Shown here piece by piece: positions 7,568 to 16,556 of a stretch of DNA of 40,100 nucleotides. Source of the DNA: Bdellovibrio sp. (GTDB taxonomy: Bacteria > Bdellovibrionota > Bdellovibrionia > Bdellovibrionales > Bdellovibrionaceae); assembly GCA_013360185.1 (NCBI GenBank), contig JABWCO010000016.1:1-40100 (forward strand), written 5' to 3'. Positions within the stretch are counted from its first letter, which is position 1. The number at the start of each line of letters is the position of its first letter. Made by a program: the position numbers and the translations under genes. A model generated the notes under the pieces. It was not told the DNA's origin, ran no database searches, and saw only the letters and a program-made list of their open reading frames with translations.

Positions 7568-9028
7568 CTAGTGTATGGGAGCACCATCTTCTTCACCTGC
7601 TTCACGATGAAAGATGGGACTGTAAGGACCGACCAGTTCACGTTGCCACCATACGCCTTTGTCGCGCAGGTCGTGCCAACTTGAATACGAGTAGTGGTAT
7701 TTCATGATTCGTAAAGACTTAGGAGCTTTGCCTTTGAAGGGATCTTTCGCAAAGAGCATAAGGACATCCGGAGACTCTTGAAAGATTCGGGTTATCAGGT
7801 TTTGCAGCCATAAGTTGTCATTAAATGATTCAAGGGCGGCAAACCACATCTGCCAATCCAAACGCGGCTGATGCGGAGCCACCAGCGGCGGACGACGTGA
7901 TAACGAAGTGACCTTATGGGGGAACTCGTATTCAAGCCAAGTAACGCCATCGTTGCTGCCTTGTAAAACAAGTTCCGGACGAAGGCGAGTCATGATGGCA
8001 AACAGTCCGTAAGGATTGGAAATCCGAAAGGGATATAAGAAGCGCAAAGACGGCATCATAAAATCCAACGCTTTGTTTTTTTCAAACACGGTTTTATAAA
8101 GCCAAAACAAGGCGGGTGGAGTTAAAAAGAACGCCAAGGTGACCGCCACCGCGTCTGGCAACGTAGCGGCCTGCAACCAATTTATTTTAAATCCCCAAGC
8201 CGAATCTGGCAGTACTGCCAAACAAAGACCCACAGTTAAAAAATTAAAAAAGGCATAGTTGCCGGTCAGTATAATCAAAACTTGCAAGGCCACCAAGAAA
8301 ATCACTGCTAACGTTTGCAGTGTCCCTGGGACGAAAATAAAAAAGGGCACACACAGCTCAATAAAAAACATCACCAAAGCGCTGAAGCGATGAAATCGCA
8401 GCGGCAGCTTATTTACAAAATACGCCAGAGGTGTTGGCAGGGGCTGGGTCCAATAGTGATAAGACAAAGCTGTCAGATCTTTCCAACAGGTATCTTTATT
8501 GGTGAGTTTCGCTGCGCCAGAAAGAAACATAAGTTTAAACAATAAAAATAAAACCAAAAAGTAAACGACGGGATGCAAGACGTGGGCGCCCAAAGGAATC
8601 CACTCCCGTGTCCAGGGAGCAAAGAACAAGCCTAAGAAGCCAAACTCTAAAAGCAAATTATCCCACTGGTAATTTAAAAAAATCTGCCCGGTGCTTACAA
8701 AAGATAAATAGCACACGAAACAAATCGCCAGCATGAAGCTTTGGCTAAACCCCATAAAGGCCAAAGAGGCCGCAGTCATGCCGATAAAGCACACGGCTTT
8801 AATCGCTATATCCGAAGATGCAAACCAAAACAGTGAAGGGATATGGTAAAAACGCTCCGACTTCATTTCTTTATCAAGAATATTTAAAAGATGATCAATC
8901 GAAAGCAGTCCTTGAGAACCAAACAAGCCTAGAACTTGCGGAAGCAAAGATAAAAAAGCCACGAAGTAGGACAAGCTGAGAGTTTTTGAAAGCACCCAGC
9001 TGGCAATGTTATAGTCGATGAGCTGCAC
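7568..9028 (-). CDS. Lipase maturation factor family membrane protein
   Basis: 486 aa. Multi-pass membrane protein with about ten hydrophobic segments in residues 1-320, then a soluble C-terminal part. The latter carries the family hallmarks: NPYGLFAIMTRLRPELVLQG, then DGVTWLEYEFPHK, then PLVAPHQPRLDWQMWFAAL. This matches the lipase maturation factor (LMF1-like) family. In vertebrates LMF1 helps lipases fold in the ER; in bacteria the role is not established. The GTG start at 9028 is supported by AAGGAG (9035-9040), which overlaps the mutS2 stop codon, so the gene is almost certainly translated from the lnt-mutS2 mRNA. Confidence 0.85.
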   Translation of the reverse strand: MQLIDYNIASWVLSKTLSLSYFVAFLSLLPQVLGLFGSQGLLSIDHLLNILDKEMKSERFYHIPSLFWFASSDIAIKAVCFIGMTAASLAFMGFSQSFMLAICFVCYLSFVSTGQIFLNYQWDNLLLEFGFLGLFFAPWTREWIPLGAHVLHPVVYFLVLFLLFKLMFLSGAAKLTNKDTCWKDLTALSYHYWTQPLPTPLAYFVNKLPLRFHRFSALVMFFIELCVPFFIFVPGTLQTLAVIFLVALQVLIILTGNYAFFNFLTVGLCLAVLPDSAWGFKINWLQAATLPDAVAVTLAFFLTPPALFWLYKTVFEKNKALDFMMPSLRFLYPFRISNPYGLFAIMTRLRPELVLQGSNDGVTWLEYEFPHKVTSLSRRPPLVAPHQPRLDWQMWFAALESFNDNLWLQNLITRIFQESPDVLMLFAKDPFKGKAPKSLRIMKYHYSYSSWHDLRDKGVWWQRELVGPYSPIFHREAGEEDGAPIH

Positions 9029-9039
9029 TTAAGACTCCT

Positions 9040-11370
9040 TTAGGTTTCTCCAAGTTCAACCCAAGTAATGCCGTCGCCACCACCTTCTGGTGATCCTGCT
9101 TTCCATTTTTTTACATAAATCGAACGCGAAAGGTAAGTGCGCACAGCTTTTTTCAAAGCCTCTGTGCCATGCCCGTGGATGATCTTCATGCGATCTTCAC
9201 CGGCATGAGACGCTTTGTCCAGGGCGACTTCCAGCTCTGATAAGGCGTCTTCGACAGTGCGGCCCCGTAAATCCAAGGTGCGGTCATCGTCGGCTAAAGC
9301 CACACTGAACGAAGACCCTTGGCGTACCAACTGCGAAGTGGGATTTTGCGGCTTACCAGGAGGACGTAAATCTTGCCAGTGCATTTGCAGGCGCACAGAG
9401 CCTGAAAGAATCATCACATCACCTTTCGAGTTTGGTGTGCTTTGAATAATGCCGTCTTGATTTAAGGACGACACAAAGACCTTCGCTCCCTGAGGAAATT
9501 TTTTTCCAAACTCTTCTGCGTTTTCAGGCTGACCGGCTTGCACGATCGGCTTTGCTTTCACAATCTCTGGCAGCTTGTATTTAATGTCTTGCAGGGCCGA
9601 GTGGCGCTTAAAGGTCTCCGTCACCTTGGCTTGCGCAATAGCTTCTTCTACTTTGCGCTCTGCCTTTTTTAAAGTACGTTGTAGCCACTCGTCTTTGTCT
9701 TTATTAAATTGTTCTAGCATCCCTTCGTACTTTTTTTTCATCTCCAGCGCTTTGTGCGTTTCTTTGCGCAAGTGATCTTGCAGTAACGAAATATCTGCTT
9801 TTAATTTTTCAATTTGTTCCAGGCCCTCTAGGCGCGCACGGGTCGCCGGAGCCAACACATCCAAAGCACGTTGTACAATGGATTGGGCAACACCGACACG
9901 CTTTGCTGTTTGAATTGCCAAAGAGTCCCCCGGAATACCTGCAATAAACTGATAAGTCGGGCGACCTGTTTTTGAATCGTATTCCAAGCTGCCGTTTAGA
10001 ACCCGGCTGCTGTCATCCCAGCCCGACTTTAAAGGCCCCAAATGGGAAGTGACCACGGCAAAAACGTCGTTGGCGGAAAAAGCTTCGATAAAGCTGCGCG
10101 CTAAGGCGCTGCCTTCTTCCGGATCTGTGGAGCCACAGATCTCGTCAATTAAAATTAAATTGCTTCGGCCTTTAAGACTTGCGGCTTTGCCAAGGATTTT
10201 CAAATGCGCTGCAAACGTACTTAATTCTTCGTCCACACTTTGCGCATCACCGATGCCAATCAACACGTCGTTAAAAAACGGAATTTTCGAAGTTTCGCTG
10301 GCACACACGGGAAGCCCACAGCGCGCCATTTGCGCCGCAAGACCGATGGACTTAAGTAAAACAGTTTTACCACCGGCGTTCGGTCCACTTAAAAGCAAAA
10401 TACTTTTTTGGCCTTCAAGTAAAACCGTATTTGAAACGACGGGCTTTCCAGACAGTTGCAGCAGGGGATGGCGAACCTCGATCAGCTCCATGCTGTCGGT
10501 GGAAAACTCAATAGGGTTTGCTTTCACGGAGGCCGCAAACTGCGCTTGAGAAAAACGCACGTCGCACTCTTCCATTAACACGCGACTGCCTTCAATGTCG
10601 TTGGCTTGCGAAGAAAGATAGCGCGAAAGTTGAGTCAAAAGTCTTTCAATTTCGTCTTCAATTTCAACTTCGATTTGGCGCAGGCGATTGTTCGTCGGAA
10701 TTACTTTTTCCGGTTCAATAAAGACCGTTTGTTTGGTTTGCGATGACCCGTGGATTACGCCCGGCAAGTGGTGTTGCATGCCACTGCGCACAGGCAAAAC
10801 CCAACGACCGTCACGAGTGGTGACGTATTTGTCTTGCAAAACATTTTCCATTTGATGATCTTTTACCAAACGATCTAAAGAATTTTGCACTTCACGGGCT
10901 AGACGTTCTTTTTCGCGGTACAGGCGGAATAAAGTTTCACTGGCGTCGACGCGGATCTCGCCATTCGGAGTTAAAATTTGATCAATCGCTGAAACGGGCT
11001 CTTCGGCGCGCATAAGACTTGCCGCCATCGTTTGGGCCCAGGGGTTTTCAACCGGGGTCAGGGCTTCCTTCAGCGCCAAGGCCTCTAGGCAGAAGCTGCG
11101 CACGTCTTTGATCTCTAAATTTTTAAGAACGGCATTTTTTTTAAGACGGGTGATCCAGGTGGAATACAAATCCAAACTTTGCATGAAAGGACGTACACCT
11201 TGATTCAGAACTTCGCTGGCCTGAGCGATCTCTGCGAAACTTTTGTGGGCTTCGGCTTGGGAATTTAGGGGGCCCGTTTTTAAAACATTTTCGCGGCCCA
11301 CTTCGCTGGTTGCGTGTGAGCGAATTTTTTCTAAAATTTCGGCCCAATCAAGGACGGCGAGATTTTGCAT
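9040..11370 (-). CDS. mutS2: Endonuclease MutS2
   Basis: 776 aa, the usual family length. MutS2 is an ATPase that suppresses recombination or, in Gram-positives, rescues collided ribosomes; it lacks the mismatch-recognition domain of MutS. Seen: Walker A GPNAGGKT at 329-336; Walker B LILIDEICGSTDPEEG with the adjacent D-loop; a Lys/Glu-rich coiled-coil stretch at about 510-600; and a C-terminal Smr nuclease domain at 699-776 with LDLRG and HGHGTE motifs. The start overlaps the end of lnt by 23 bases, with AGGGG just upstream, indicating translational coupling. Middle gene of a three-gene operon. Confidence 0.95.
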   Translation of the reverse strand: MQNLAVLDWAEILEKIRSHATSEVGRENVLKTGPLNSQAEAHKSFAEIAQASEVLNQGVRPFMQSLDLYSTWITRLKKNAVLKNLEIKDVRSFCLEALALKEALTPVENPWAQTMAASLMRAEEPVSAIDQILTPNGEIRVDASETLFRLYREKERLAREVQNSLDRLVKDHQMENVLQDKYVTTRDGRWVLPVRSGMQHHLPGVIHGSSQTKQTVFIEPEKVIPTNNRLRQIEVEIEDEIERLLTQLSRYLSSQANDIEGSRVLMEECDVRFSQAQFAASVKANPIEFSTDSMELIEVRHPLLQLSGKPVVSNTVLLEGQKSILLLSGPNAGGKTVLLKSIGLAAQMARCGLPVCASETSKIPFFNDVLIGIGDAQSVDEELSTFAAHLKILGKAASLKGRSNLILIDEICGSTDPEEGSALARSFIEAFSANDVFAVVTSHLGPLKSGWDDSSRVLNGSLEYDSKTGRPTYQFIAGIPGDSLAIQTAKRVGVAQSIVQRALDVLAPATRARLEGLEQIEKLKADISLLQDHLRKETHKALEMKKKYEGMLEQFNKDKDEWLQRTLKKAERKVEEAIAQAKVTETFKRHSALQDIKYKLPEIVKAKPIVQAGQPENAEEFGKKFPQGAKVFVSSLNQDGIIQSTPNSKGDVMILSGSVRLQMHWQDLRPPGKPQNPTSQLVRQGSSFSVALADDDRTLDLRGRTVEDALSELEVALDKASHAGEDRMKIIHGHGTEALKKAVRTYLSRSIYVKKWKAGSPEGGGDGITWVELGET

Positions 11371-12958
11371 TCAGAACCCCTGTAGTTATCAAAATAAAAA
11401 GTGCCGCCAACAGCACGAGCCAATCATAGTGACCCCAACGGACATAGATCGTTGACGGAGCATCTTTCAGGTACTTTATCACGAACTCGCCAGTCCATTC
11501 TTCATGCAGAGGCGATTTTTGTAAAACGTCACCGTTGGCCAAGACTGCGGTGCTAATTCCTGTGTTGGTTGACCGGATCAGAGGGCGACGTGCTTCGATG
11601 GCGCGTGCCAAAGTCATATACAAATGTTGTTGTGGTTCAAACGGACGTCCAAACCACGAATCATTGGTCACGTTCACTAAAACATCCGCCCCTTTTTGAG
11701 CCAGGCCTCGCGTGAACTCTGGGTACAGGCCTTCGTAACAAACCTGGCCGCCCCATTTGACCGTTTCACCGTTTAAATTCCAATTTAAAATCGACGGGCC
11801 TGGACCGCGACCAAAATTAGAAATGAATGGCAAAAGCTTTAACAAAAATGGAAAGCGTTCGCTGAATGGCAAATACTCGCCGAAGGCCAACAGTTCCGTC
11901 TTGCGGTAGGGCTTATCCAGACTGTTGCCTTGCGGATCGATTAAGAACAGACCGTTGTAAGAAGACACGTCTTTGTTCTCATCCGTTTTGGGGTCTTTCG
12001 AGTATGCTCCGGTCAAAAGAGGTTTGCCCAGGGGCCCTAGTCCTTGAATTAAAAGCTGGGCATATTTGCGGTCAAGCAAGTGCTGATCCAAATAAGACGG
12101 AAAGGCCGTTTCGGGCCAAATAAAAACATCGGCCTGGGGGAACTTTTGCGATGCTTGAGAGGTAAGGTTCAGAAACTTATTAACGATGGATTCTTCAAAA
12201 CCCTTACCCTGTTCTGCGTAAATTTTTTCTAAGTTGCCAATGTTTGCTTGGACGACGATGGCGCGAAAATCTTTGTTAAACTCGTTCCACGGCATTGCGT
12301 GCCATTGACCTGCGCCAAGTAACGCAGCAAAGAGCAAAACCAGGCAGCCTAGATGAGTCAGTGCTTTTCTTACGAATGTTTGCTCAATCCAAATCACGGC
12401 AATCCACGCATTGAAAAGCAAAACGATGGATGACAACCCCAAGAAACCCACGATGTCGGCCAAGTTATAAATAGGAATTTTTGCCCAAAAAAATGTATAA
12501 CCCAAATTCCAATCAAAGATCACCGGCCACACGCGTTCAAACAAAGAGTGCAGTAAAGCGATGCTAAAAATTGTCGTCGTTCGGCTTAAGGAAAAGCGCT
12601 GCTGAAGCCATGTTCCAGCTAAAACGGCCGCCGGGACATAGAGATGCATAAGTGCACAAAAAAGAAGCAAGGCTATGATGGACAAGGCCCAAGGTATGCG
12701 CCCGAATTCATGTGCGGTGTAAGCAATCCAGTGAAAACCGATCAGACTTAAAGTGAACTGAGTCAGCCACCCGGCAGTGAAAGAGTCCTTCAGTGAACGG
12801 CGCTCCTCTGTGGCAAAGAGCCAAAGTGGAGTGTAGCAAAATATTAAAGCCCATGGGGGAAACGGAATGTAACTGGTACCGACCAAAACGCCCGACAGAA
12901 GCGGCCAACGAAAAATGTAGGCTTTCTGCTTGAAAAATTGAATCCATCTCTTCATCAT
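11348..12958 (-). CDS. lnt: Apolipoprotein N-acyltransferase
   Basis: 536 aa. Adds the third acyl chain to the N-terminal cysteine of lipoproteins in the inner membrane; the many lipoproteins in this window are its expected substrates. An N-terminal multi-pass membrane domain (about 1-215) is followed by a nitrilase-type domain. Catalytic triad by alignment to family motifs: Glu283 in IWPETAFP, Lys353 in PYRKTELLAFGEYLPF, Cys407 in VCYEGLYP. I chose the ATG at 12958 (MMKRWIQFF); the longer GTG form from 13024 would overlap the divergent gene. No clear Shine-Dalgarno is visible. A TATAAT hexamer occurs at 13028-13033 on this strand but lacks a good -35. Confidence 0.93.
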   Translation of the reverse strand: MMKRWIQFFKQKAYIFRWPLLSGVLVGTSYIPFPPWALIFCYTPLWLFATEERRSLKDSFTAGWLTQFTLSLIGFHWIAYTAHEFGRIPWALSIIALLLFCALMHLYVPAAVLAGTWLQQRFSLSRTTTIFSIALLHSLFERVWPVIFDWNLGYTFFWAKIPIYNLADIVGFLGLSSIVLLFNAWIAVIWIEQTFVRKALTHLGCLVLLFAALLGAGQWHAMPWNEFNKDFRAIVVQANIGNLEKIYAEQGKGFEESIVNKFLNLTSQASQKFPQADVFIWPETAFPSYLDQHLLDRKYAQLLIQGLGPLGKPLLTGAYSKDPKTDENKDVSSYNGLFLIDPQGNSLDKPYRKTELLAFGEYLPFSERFPFLLKLLPFISNFGRGPGPSILNWNLNGETVKWGGQVCYEGLYPEFTRGLAQKGADVLVNVTNDSWFGRPFEPQQHLYMTLARAIEARRPLIRSTNTGISTAVLANGDVLQKSPLHEEWTGEFVIKYLKDAPSTIYVRWGHYDWLVLLAALFILITTGVLNAKSRRP

Positions 12959-12992
12959 GGTATTAGTAACATAAAGAGCGAGTGAGTCCAGA

Positions 12993-13775
12993 GTGAAATT
13001 GAAGTTCCGTTGTCCGTCATGCACGAAATTATACGAAGTTCAGAGTGAAGAAATTCGCTCGGAGGCTCCGTTGTTTCAATGCATGTCCTGCGAAACTCGT
13101 TTCGGTTTTGAGTACCCGCCGCTAGATCCAAACAGTATTCTGTGTTTTACGATCCACGAAAGCGATCTGGATGGTGGAAATATCGCCATGCATCAAGATC
13201 AGGAAGTGGAGCCCGGCGCCCATGAAATGAAATCTTGTCCGAAGTGTGCGGCCTTGAACGGTCGGCGTGCGAAGGAGTGCTATTCTTGCCACGTTCTGTT
13301 TGAGCGTCTGGAAGGGTTGCCGAAAGATCCAAGCCTGAAGGCGCAGCCCAGCTTGGTACGCAAGTGGAAAAATTTGGTTGAAAATTTCAACAACGAAAAA
13401 CTGCACGATGAGTTCATCAAATCTTGCCACGAATTAGAGGCTTTGCGTTTTGCGGTGATGAAATATGAAGAACTTAAGAATGCTCAAGGCGGGGACCCGG
13501 TGTGTGATCAAATGATCGCGCGAATCAACAGCTTGATGTTGGTGGGACTGGCGCAAAAACCCTTGGCGCACAACGCGCAAGCCCCAGCTCGTCCGAAGTG
13601 GAAGAAGTATGTATACTGGGGGCCGTTTGCGATCAGTGCTTTGCTGATTCTTATGGGCATGAGCAATTTAGGACATCGCAATTTGATCGGCGTGGGCGTG
13701 GCCCTGTCATTTATGGCCACGGGCCTGATTGTGATGATTCGCGGAAAATTCCATTTATCTGATTTTATCGATTAA
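12993..13775 (+). CDS. Zinc-ribbon membrane protein
   Basis: 260 aa, GTG start. The N-terminus is an MJ0042-type zinc finger (CxxC at Cys7/Cys10 and Cys30/Cys33). A second zinc ribbon lies at Cys82/Cys85 and Cys96/Cys99 (SCPKC ... CYSC). A helical segment follows, and two transmembrane helices occupy about 206-250, so the zinc ribbons are probably cytoplasmic. This domain pairing is common in Myxococcota and Bdellovibrionota proteins that respond to envelope or secretion signals, but no function is established. The start lies 34 bases from the divergent lnt start. The stop shares a TTAA with the convergent subtilisin gene. Confidence 0.75.
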   Translation: MKLKFRCPSCTKLYEVQSEEIRSEAPLFQCMSCETRFGFEYPPLDPNSILCFTIHESDLDGGNIAMHQDQEVEPGAHEMKSCPKCAALNGRRAKECYSCHVLFERLEGLPKDPSLKAQPSLVRKWKNLVENFNNEKLHDEFIKSCHELEALRFAVMKYEELKNAQGGDPVCDQMIARINSLMLVGLAQKPLAHNAQAPARPKWKKYVYWGPFAISALLILMGMSNLGHRNLIGVGVALSFMATGLIVMIRGKFHLSDFID

Positions 13776-15148
13776 TCTAAATCTTGCTTAGTGCCCAGTT
13801 TGGTGGGGAGTCTTTTATGAGTTCCCATGGCATCAATAAGCGATCTGCCGAACTCACCCATTTGTCTTGCATTTGGATCCATACCGTTATCACTGCTTGA
13901 TTTTGAATTTGTTTCGTTCGGATCAACGGTGAATTTTAAATTTTGCGGATTTAAAGCGACACCACCAGAAGACGACACCCCTTGATCCAGAACCGTCAAC
14001 GCCTTGTAAAGATTCAACTGTCGAGACGTACGGGTTTTCGACGCAAGCTGTGTCTGCGCATCACCAGTGGCAAGAATGTACTTCTTAACGTCTTCTGCTT
14101 TGAAAGACTGTTTGTGGGCCATCACTAAGGCGGCAGCCCCTGAAACAAAGGCGGTGGCCTGAGAGGTTCCAGTCATGTAGCCGTAAGAGCCCCCTGGCAG
14201 ACACGACAGAATATTTTGTCCTGGAGCTGCGATATCCACTGTTTCAACTCCATAGTTTGACGACGCCAACACTTGAGTTGAAGGATCAATCGCGGTGACC
14301 GAAATAATATTACTCAATTTATAATCAGCCGGATAATAGTGATGTTGATCTGAATTCGATCTTTCATTTCCCGCCGCCGCAACAAAAAGAATATCTTTCT
14401 TCTGCGCTTCAGAAATGGCTTCGTATTCTTCTTTGGAATACTCAGTGCCGCCGCCCGAATAGTTAATAATATTTGCACCCATTTTTACGGCATAACGAAT
14501 CGCTGCCACGGTGTTTTTCAAGTTGTCAGTGCCTGCAACTTTCGGATCGTAATATTTTAAAATCATCAAACTGACTTCCGGAGCAATGCCGGTGATGCCT
14601 TTGCCGTTACCAGCTTCCGCACCAATGATCCCAGCGATGTGAGTCCCGTGCCCGTGATTGTCATCGAGTTTGTTGTTGTTGCTCACAAAGTTCCAACCAT
14701 ACACGTCATCGACAAAGCCATTTCCATCATCATCAATACCATTGCTCGCTTTATCGCGGCCTTGCGCATCTTTGCCTGTTTCTCCCGGGTTCTTCCAAAG
14801 ATTTCCGGATAAGTCTTCGTGTTTGACTTCAATACCTGTGTCGATCACTGCGACGACGATATCTCGACTGCCTTTAGTGACGGACCACGCGCGGCCCGCA
14901 TCGGATTTTTTTAAACCCCACGCTTGGCTGATGGCTGGATCGTTAAATAGAGCACTGGGCTCGTCTTCGACCTTGTCGGTTTTGGAAGTGATAATAGAGT
15001 TTTCTAGGATACGACTGCTGTCTTTAGCGCTCGAACTTTGAGAGCGTGAAGGAGAGAAGGAGTCTGAGCTATATAAATAGAAACCCAAGCCACCAAAAAA
15101 TAAAAAGCCAAGACCCGCTGCAATAGCCCAAAGTTTGCGAGAAAACAT
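13772..15148 (-). CDS. Subtilisin-like serine protease (S8), exported
   Basis: 458 aa. The N-terminus has a Lys/Arg-flanked hydrophobic segment (about 5-27), a signal peptide or anchor. The catalytic triad is intact: Asp103 in VVAVIDTGIE, His167 in GHGTHIAG, Ser329 in GTSQATAF; the oxyanion Asn lies in AAAGNE (Asn261). NGIDDDGNGFVDD near 136-148 is a calcium-binding type insertion. The serine motif is GTSQATAF instead of the usual GTSMAxP. After the protease domain about 80 low-complexity residues follow (Ser/Asn/Asp-rich, then a basic tail). The ATG at 15148 follows AGGGG with good spacing. A sigma-28-like promoter lies at 15174-15200. A role in prey or matrix degradation is inference. Confidence 0.9.
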   Translation of the reverse strand: MFSRKLWAIAAGLGFLFFGGLGFYLYSSDSFSPSRSQSSSAKDSSRILENSIITSKTDKVEDEPSALFNDPAISQAWGLKKSDAGRAWSVTKGSRDIVVAVIDTGIEVKHEDLSGNLWKNPGETGKDAQGRDKASNGIDDDGNGFVDDVYGWNFVSNNNKLDDNHGHGTHIAGIIGAEAGNGKGITGIAPEVSLMILKYYDPKVAGTDNLKNTVAAIRYAVKMGANIINYSGGGTEYSKEEYEAISEAQKKDILFVAAAGNERSNSDQHHYYPADYKLSNIISVTAIDPSTQVLASSNYGVETVDIAAPGQNILSCLPGGSYGYMTGTSQATAFVSGAAALVMAHKQSFKAEDVKKYILATGDAQTQLASKTRTSRQLNLYKALTVLDQGVSSSGGVALNPQNLKFTVDPNETNSKSSSDNGMDPNARQMGEFGRSLIDAMGTHKRLPTKLGTKQDLD

Positions 15149-15173
15149 GAATCTTCCCCTTTCACACAAGTTC

Positions 15174-15200
15174 TTATCGGAAAACAGGGGAGGTTCATTA
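15174..15200 (-). promoter_or_regulatory. Sigma-28 (FliA)-like promoter of the subtilisin gene
   Basis: Minus strand: TAATGAAC (-35, 4 of 8 to TAAAGTTT), exactly 11 bases, then TCCGATAA (-10, 7 of 8 to GCCGATAA). The expected start at about 15167 gives a leader of about 19 bases containing the AGGGG ribosome-binding site. Confidence 0.5.
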
Positions 15201-15207
15201 GCCGCAG

Positions 15208-15236
15208 AGGTCTTGTTTTAAATTGAGACAAGACCT
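15208..15236 (-). terminator. Stem-loop without U-tract at the end of the fibre operon
   Basis: A perfect 9-bp stem AGGTCTTGT/ACAAGACCT with an 11-base loop lies eight bases after the last DUF1554 gene and just upstream of the putative subtilisin promoter. No T-run follows, so it may stabilise the 3' end or mark a factor-dependent stop. Confidence 0.4.
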
Positions 15237-15243
15237 AGGCAAG

Positions 15244-15900
15244 TTATTCGTCTTCGAGGCAGTAAAGGCTCAGTGTCGCTGTTGCGCAAGAGCGAGTCGT
15301 GTAATAGATCCAAGTTTGTGTCACTGTGTCGGCTCTTCCTACGAAGCCGTTTCCGGCAGTGGTGCTCCAGTTTGTGCAGTGTGTATTCGCGACCGCAGCA
15401 CCGTAAGGGTCGCTCCCTGACCAAGTTTCATTCGTGGCGGTGCCGCCTAACTCTGTGGTTCTTAAGCCACTTGCCATGGTGGGAGCGCCGACTACCGTTT
15501 GCCCTGGGCTGTAAAATGGAGAAGGAATATACATCGTGTAACTATCGTTCGAATGTGTGACTCCTTGAGCGGGATTCCACAAAAGTCTTCCGGCAAGATC
15601 GTACACAGGTTTTGTGCGAAATTTCATTCGACTTTGAGCATTCGTCGTTGAATCACTGATGATGGCTTTCCAGGTGCCGCCAAGGCTTGCGGCATTAGCG
15701 CGCGCCTGGCATTTGGCATCCGCCCCCGCAATTCCTCCTAAATTTCCATCATAAGTGGTCGAGGTTATGAATGCCCGTGCATAGGTCCTTTCACTTCCGC
15801 CGGAGCCTCCCGTAAAGATCACGGACAGGCGGGCGGCGCTGGCCGTCGTGGTGATCATGGATGCAAAAAGAATAAGATTAAGAAGGGATATTTTTCTCAT
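15244..15900 (-). CDS. Secreted DUF1554 (endostatin-like) protein, copy 2
   Basis: 218 aa. Signal peptide with probable cleavage after TTTASA (about residue 22). The mature protein opens with a beta strand and a Gly/Ser-rich turn, then the DUF1554 core: AFITSTTYDGNLGGIAGADA at about 43-62, KCQARANAASLGGTWKAIISD at about 63-83, LLWNP near 110, CTNW, and a C-terminal CLEDE. DUF1554 relates to the collagen XV/XVIII endostatin, C-type-lectin-like fold and is often found in surface proteins. It is a tandem paralogue of the gene directly upstream (near-identical core, divergent central loop). AAGGA overlaps the preceding stop codon, eight bases between genes. Last gene of the fibre operon. A ligand-binding role for the variable loops is inference. 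Confidence 0.85.
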   Translation of the reverse strand: MRKISLLNLILFASMITTTASAARLSVIFTGGSGGSERTYARAFITSTTYDGNLGGIAGADAKCQARANAASLGGTWKAIISDSTTNAQSRMKFRTKPVYDLAGRLLWNPAQGVTHSNDSYTMYIPSPFYSPGQTVVGAPTMASGLRTTELGGTATNETWSGSDPYGAAVANTHCTNWSTTAGNGFVGRADTVTQTWIYYTTRSCATATLSLYCLEDE

Positions 15901-15908
15901 AAATTTCC

Positions 15909-16556
15909 TTATTCATCCTCAAGGCAGAAAAGACGATAACTGCTAGTGCAGTTTCCCGACGTGGTAAAGATCCACGAAACTGTAGTGACATCTGTGCTGC
16001 CAATTATACCGGTGACGGCCCCATTGGATGTCCAGTTTGTGCAATGGCCGGAATGGGAAAGTCCGGCGCGGGTTGTTCCGGTCCACACAGATGTTGTTCC
16101 GGAGACAAGTGTGCCGAGTTCGGTGATCTCAGGGTTATTTGCAATGGAAGATACTGTGCTTCCCCAGGGGGCTGCCACAGTGGAAATCACAGAGTCGTTA
16201 GACACCATCAAGGGAACGGCTGGGTTCCACATAAGTTCTCCTGCCAAATTAAAGACAGGTTTAAGTCTGAGTTTCATACGACTCTTGGCGCTTGTCGTCG
16301 AATCACTGATAATTGCTTTCCAAGTTCCGCCCAAGCTCGCCGCATCGGCGCGCGCTTGGCATTTGGCGTCTGCCCCGGCAATACCGCCGAGATTTCCGTC
16401 GTAAGTTGTAGAGGTCACAAACATGCGCGCATGACCGCCTGACGATCCGCTGCTTCCGCCGAATAAAACGGAAAGTCTTGCTGCGGAGGCCGGGAGACTA
16501 ATAAATAGCGCTATAGCAAAAGATCCAAAGGTAAAAAAAGTTTTATGTTTTTTCAT
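15909..16556 (-). CDS. Secreted DUF1554 (endostatin-like) protein, copy 1
   Basis: 215 aa from the ATG at 16556. This start overlaps the fibre gene's TAA by one base (TAATG) and has GGAGG (16565-16569) eight bases upstream; a five-residue longer start is possible. Signal peptide ending in LPASA. The core FVTSTTYDGNLGGIAGADA and the following KCQARADAASLGGTWKAIIS are nearly identical to copy 2. The region between LMWNP and CTNW differs strongly and carries the probable surface loops. It ends in CLEDE with a cysteine pair near the C-terminus (GNCTSSYRLFC). Tight coupling to the fibre gene implies stoichiometric production; it could be a tip, cap or secreted partner of the fibre. Confidence 0.85.
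   Translation of the reverse strand: MKKHKTFFTFGSFAIALFISLPASAARLSVLFGGSSGSSGGHARMFVTSTTYDGNLGGIAGADAKCQARADAASLGGTWKAIISDSTTSAKSRMKLRLKPVFNLAGELMWNPAVPLMVSNDSVISTVAAPWGSTVSSIANNPEITELGTLVSGTTSVWTGTTRAGLSHSGHCTNWTSNGAVTGIIGSTDVTTVSWIFTTSGNCTSSYRLFCLEDE

Noticed and set aside
7382..7684. 100-aa plus-strand open frame
   Set aside because: It runs antisense into the lipase-maturation-factor gene, begins in an AT-rich spacer without a ribosome-binding site and has no protein-like pattern.
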